Of a stretch of DNA of 64,000 nucleotides, positions 60,807 to 64,000 are shown piece by piece. The stretch is taken from the NCBI GenBank assembly GCA_022824495.1, contig JAJDZU010000002.1:28585-92584 (forward strand), given 5' to 3'. Source of the stretch: Chloroflexota bacterium. Its GTDB lineage: Bacteria > Chloroflexota > UBA11872. The notes under the pieces are model-generated. The model saw only the letters and a program-made list of their open reading frames with translations. It was not told the origin of the DNA and searched no databases. Position numbers and translations under genes: made by a program. The first letter of the stretch is position 1, and every line of letters begins with the position of its first letter.

Positions 60807-62260
60807 CCACACTACCTCGACCGCAGTCCGCCCAGGAGATGATACCAACTGGAGCTCACTAGCGGCTCGGTCCTGAAGACCCACGACCCCTACATGGCGA
60901 GTCTGGTACGTTGACTTGGATATATGTGAGCCTTCGTGCTACCCCGAGTGGGGAGCAGAGTAGGCAATTCGCATTAGGAGAAACGAGATTTGTAGGTGAA
61001 CCGCGTCTGTCGGTCTAGTCTGCTAGGAGATTCGTGCTTCTGTTTGGAGGGCGCGGGAGTGGATGCCGACAGTCGCCCGTAGCGGATCCCAAAAGGCCGA
61101 CCTGGCACCTCGACCGAATGATGAATCACCGAATTCTGCCGCAAACGTCGGAACCCCTCGAAGGGTTTCGGACTGGTTCTGACCCTCGGCCGTGCAGGCG
61201 GGCGAGTTCGACGTTGACGGTGTGTTCGGCGGTGCGGGGCATGCGGGTGGGGGCGAAGGGGATCGGGATAGCTTACTCGGGGAGGGTTGGGATGGGCGGC
61301 GGAGGAAGGAGTGAGCTGAGAGCAGTGAGCGTTGAGAAAAGAGGCGGAGGGGAGAAGAGGAATGTGGGGCAGGGACGGTGTCGAAACGGGAGACCTCTGC
61401 CTACTTCGGGCGTGGTCGCGCGGAAGAGGCCGGTTGGAAACGCGGCCGCTACGCAAGATCAGGGCGGAAGGGCGGGGATGGGATTTGGAGGTATCGAGCG
61501 CCTGGCGTGGTAAGGGATAGGGGTGTGGTTCGACGGGCTCACCAGAAGCGCTGGGTGCGCTGGGCGTAGTTGGTTGCTGCTGGGTCCCGGCCGGGGACGC
61601 CGGGATAGTGGAGGGGAGTCGCTGGGCGGGTTGGGTGCTGGGGCTTTGTGGTTCGACACGACCGTCCGAAGACTCCCGGTCGGCTCACCACGAACGGAGT
61701 GGGGGCCGGCGGAAGTGTGCGGAGGACTGCCTGGTGAGTTGGGTGCAGGGGTTTTGTGGTTCGACTCGTCCCTGCGAAAGACTCCGGGACGGCTCACCAC
61801 GAACGGGGGAGGGCCGGTGGGGTTGGGTGCGCGGAAGACGGGCGGGTCGGGGACCCGCCCCTACGAAAGAACGAGGGGTCGGGTGGTTCGACACGGGTCT
61901 CCGAAGGACTCCGACCCGGCCACTTCGACAAGCTCAGGACAGGCTCACCATGAACGGGTAGGGGACGGTGGTTGCGCGGAAGAGGCCGGTTGGAAACGCG
62001 GCCGCTACGCAGGATCAGGACGGAATGGCGGGGTGGGGAGGAGTGAGCGGAGAGCAGTGAGAATTGAGAGGCGGAGGGGAGACTAGGAAGACGGGCGGGT
62101 CGGAGACGACGCGCCCGCGAGAGAGGCGGGGGCGGCCAGTAGATCACGAACGGAAGACGGGCGGGTCTGTGACCCGCCCCGACGAAAGAGGGGCCGGATG
62201 GGGGTATAGGGTTTGTGGTGGGGGGATTGGTGCGGGTTGGATGGGGAAGGAGTAGGGGTG
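60807..62260. other. 1.45-kb intergenic region with several dispersed repeat families
   Basis: No gene is supported. It holds paired 65-bp direct repeats (61415-61480 and 61969-62035), three GGTTCGACACG...CACGAACGG units (61640-61955), a TTCGACAAGCTCAGGACAGG unit (61921-61952) and three GGCGGGTC palindromes (61830-61870, 62088-62126, 62151-62190). A strong GGAAGGAG ribosome site for the sulfatase ends the region. Confidence 0.65.
61415..62190. repeat. Composite block of dispersed repeats
   Basis: The direct repeat GAAGAGGCCGGTTGGAAACG...CGCTACGCA(A/G)GATCAGG occurs at 61415-61480 and 61969-62035. GACGGGCGGGTC palindromes occur at 61830-61870, 62088-62126 and 62151-62190. GGTTCGACACG...GGCTCACCACGAACGG units occur at about 61650-61700, 61757-61806 and 61882-61955. 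The same families occur singly at 49350, 49581, 5637 and 7506. Confidence 0.75.
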
Positions 62261-63889
62261 ATGGGTGAGGGGCGGCCGAATGTGTTGTTGGTGGTGACGG
62301 ATCAGCAGCGGGGGGATGCGCTGGGGTTGGATGGGCATGCGGTGCTGGAGACGCCGGCGATGGATTGGATTGGGGCTTCGGGGACGCATTTCCGGCGGGG
62401 GTACACGGAGTATCCGTCGTGCGCTCCGGCGCGCCGGGTGCTGATGTCGGGGCAGGCGCCGTCGGCGAACGGGATGACGGGGATGATCTCGCACCCGGAA
62501 TGGGATCCGGCGGCGACGCTGGCGGGCGAGTTGCGCGACGCGGGCTATGAAACACACATGAGCGGCAAGCTGGACCTGCAAGCGACGCGGCGGCGCTTTG
62601 GGTTTGAGGCGATGGACCTGGCGAACAGCTCGCGCACCCTGGACAACGATTACCTGACGTGGCTGCGGGGCGAGGCGCCGCCGCACCGCTGGGCCATGGC
62701 TCATGGGGCGCCCTCGAACGGATGGATCGGACGTCCGACGCATCTGCCGGAGGAGAAAACGCAGACGTTCTGGACGGTGTCGCGAGCAATCGACTTCCTT
62801 GAGAGGCGCGATCCGACGGCGCCGTTCTTCCTGAACGTGTCGTTCATGGACCCGCATCCGCCGTTTACGCCGCCGTCGTTCTTCTTCGACCGGTATGAGC
62901 GCATGGACCTGCCGGAACCGGTGATTGGCGACTGGGTTCCGCCGTTTGAGGGGCCGCGGCGGGGGATGGATCCGGAGCTTTCCGAGCACACGGAGCGATG
63001 GAGCCGTCGACTGCACCTGGATCCGGCGCCGATGCACCACTGCCGGGCGGGCTATTACGGGCTGGTGAATCACGTGGACATGCAGCTGAACCGGTTGTTC
63101 CAGTACATGCGGGATAAGGGCCTGCTGTATGACACGTTCATCATGTTTGTGTCGGATCACGGGGAGATGCTGGGCGATCACCATTTGTTCGCCAAGACGT
63201 GGCCGTACGAGGCCTCGGTGCGGGTTCCGTTCCTGGCGCGGGCGCCGCGGTCGATGGGATTCCCCAGCCAGGTGGAGGTGGCGGCGCCGGTGGGTCTGCA
63301 GGACGTGATGCCGACGCTGCTGGATGCGGCGGGCTGCGAGATTCCGGATTCGGTGACGGGTCGCAGCGTGCTGCCGTGGATGCGTGGGGAAACGCCGGAA
63401 TGGCGCGACGTGCTGCACGGGGAGCACGCGGGGCAGTACCGGGAGGCGGACGGCAATCACTGGATTGTGAACGAGCGGCACAAGTACATCTGGTTCAGCC
63501 AGACGGGCGAGGAGCATTTGTTTGACGTGGTGGAGGATCCGAATGAGGAGCGGGATCTGGCTGCGAAGAGCGTTGTGCGTGAGCCAGGGGTAGGTGCGCG
63601 GAAGACCCTCACCCCAACCCTCTCCCATGGGGAGAGGGAGAAAGAGGCGCCGCGCCCAGGAGAGGGTGAAGAGCCGCCGCGCCTTGGAGAGATGGGAGAA
63701 CAGCGGAATGCCGAAGGCTCGCCGGACGTCAATCTTGCGTGGTGGCGGGGGCGGTTAGCGGAGGAGCTGGCGGATCGGCCGGAGGGGTTTAGCGAGGGAG
63801 GCGGGCTGGTGGTTGGGCGGCCGCATGGGATGTTTGTTCGGGGCGGAAAGGGAGAGGGGAGAGCACCTGTGTTGGGGGTCAAGGGTTAG
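62261..63889 (+). CDS. Sulfatase (type I, formylglycine-dependent) with repeat-derived insertion near C-terminus
   Basis: The protein is 542 residues from ATG 62261 (GGAAGGAG upstream). N-terminal RPNVLLVVTDQQRGD binds the metal. The formylglycine site is Cys54 in SCAPARRVLMSG (CxPxR). MFVSDHGEMLGDHHLFAKTWPYEASVRVPF holds further active-site Asp/His and Lys. No signal peptide, so it appears cytoplasmic unless another start is used. Between about residues 440 and 488 an Arg/Glu/Pro-rich stretch (GARKTLTPTLSHGEREKEAP...) is encoded by a copy of the dispersed CCCTCTCCC palindrome, inserted in frame; the usual sulfatase C-terminus (AWWRGRLAEELADRPEGF) resumes after it. The end overlaps an IS110 transposase stop. 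Confidence 0.9.
   Translation: MGEGRPNVLLVVTDQQRGDALGLDGHAVLETPAMDWIGASGTHFRRGYTEYPSCAPARRVLMSGQAPSANGMTGMISHPEWDPAATLAGELRDAGYETHMSGKLDLQATRRRFGFEAMDLANSSRTLDNDYLTWLRGEAPPHRWAMAHGAPSNGWIGRPTHLPEEKTQTFWTVSRAIDFLERRDPTAPFFLNVSFMDPHPPFTPPSFFFDRYERMDLPEPVIGDWVPPFEGPRRGMDPELSEHTERWSRRLHLDPAPMHHCRAGYYGLVNHVDMQLNRLFQYMRDKGLLYDTFIMFVSDHGEMLGDHHLFAKTWPYEASVRVPFLARAPRSMGFPSQVEVAAPVGLQDVMPTLLDAAGCEIPDSVTGRSVLPWMRGETPEWRDVLHGEHAGQYREADGNHWIVNERHKYIWFSQTGEEHLFDVVEDPNEERDLAAKSVVREPGVGARKTLTPTLSHGEREKEAPRPGEGEEPPRLGEMGEQRNAEGSPDVNLAWWRGRLAEELADRPEGFSEGGGLVVGRPHGMFVRGGKGEGRAPVLGVKG
63594..63655. repeat. Dispersed palindromic repeat (CCCTCTCCC family) inside the sulfatase gene
   Basis: The unit GTGCGCGGAAGACCCTCACC is followed by the palindrome CCCTCTCCC-ATG-GGGAGAGGG (63618-63638) and AAAGAGGCGCCGC. 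It matches the intergenic copy at 41584-41646 in both flanks and core. It keeps the sulfatase reading frame open. Confidence 0.85.
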
Positions 63890-64000
63890 GCCATGGTGGG
63901 GTCCCACAGGGTGCGGTCGCGGCAGAGGGCGTTGCAGAGGACGAGAAGCTTGCGCATGCAGGCGACGAGGGCCACCTTGGCTGGCTTGCCGGCGGCGAGG
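63886..64000 (-). CDS. IS110-family transposase, C-terminal end (partial at window edge)
   Basis: Read on the minus strand, the last 37 codons before a TAA (63886-63888) give AAGKPAKVALVACMRKLLVLC and then NALCRDRTLWDP, the conserved C-terminus of IS110/IS1111-type DEDD/serine transposases. The start and bulk of the gene lie beyond the right edge. Its stop overlaps the sulfatase stop by 2 nt, so the element inserted right at the end of the sulfatase gene. Whether the element is intact cannot be seen. Confidence 0.85.
   Translation of the reverse strand, partial: LAAGKPAKVALVACMRKLLVLCNALCRDRTLWDPTMA

Overview
The window is high-GC bacterial chromosomal DNA, most likely from an uncultivated member of the Chloroflexota. 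Two points support this. Both ABC solute-binding lipoproteins carry a Val/Glu-rich repeated linker straight after the lipobox, and a secreted protein at 15.4 kb has a GYPISQRW/AFQ-type domain; I associate both with Chloroflexota. The phylum call is inference. No rRNA, tRNA or CRISPR array was seen.

Layout. 1-9.2 kb: a branched-chain amino-acid ABC importer (livF end, livH, livM) convergent with a solute-binding lipoprotein, then threonine aldolase, a halogenase-like flavoprotein and a second solute-binding lipoprotein. 9.4-19.9 kb: a tiny Tat lipoprotein ORF, an AAC(3)-like acetyltransferase, a Gfo/Idh/MocA oxidoreductase, a thioredoxin-reductase-like enzyme, an ABC-2 exporter pair, a secreted protein with DxDxDG-type repeats, an APH-fold kinase, a DMT transporter and an ECF sigma factor. 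20.1-20.8 kb: a Phd/PIN toxin-antitoxin pair. 21.9-25.1 kb: dop, a 58-residue Pup/UBact-like modifier ending in Gly-Gly-Gln, and pafA, forming a complete protein-tagging cassette with no proteasome gene in view. 25.2-41 kb: mainly metabolic genes (five-bladed-propeller glycosidase-like protein, MarR regulator divergent from fabZ, D-2-hydroxyacid dehydrogenase, HAD phosphatase, ubiD, ubiA, ubiX, voltage-gated K+ channel, amidohydrolase, SDR, amine oxidase, CocE/NonD hydrolase), with a lower-GC Fic gene lodged between ubiD and ubiA.

42-64 kb is accessory DNA. It holds an FRG-domain protein coupled to a large nuclease-methyltransferase of type ISP/IIG kind. Next is a compact graspetide (omega-ester RiPP) operon: two 78-residue sister precursors, an MvdC/MvdD-like ATP-grasp ligase and a translationally coupled membrane protein. 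Further on are an aldo/keto reductase, a DUF559 (Vsr-like) gene inside a 105-bp tandem palindromic repeat array, a PHP-domain metallohydrolase, a duplicated coiled-coil/TM gene whose second copy is decayed, an AF2212-type antitoxin with PIN toxin, a HEPN-STAND NTPase-TPR-cold-shock-domain protein, a sulfatase with a dispersed repeat embedded in frame near its C-terminus, and the 3' end of an IS110-family transposase at the window edge.

Intergenic DNA from 40.9 kb onward is rich in several families of dispersed palindromic repeats. The genes around 31.7-33.2, 42.8-49.2 and 58-61 kb look lower in GC by eye, consistent with horizontal acquisition of defence-like cargo. The strongest candidates for an undescribed system are the twin-precursor graspetide operon with its membrane partner, the Dop-Pup-PafA cassette with a divergent modifier, and the HEPN-STAND-CSD protein.
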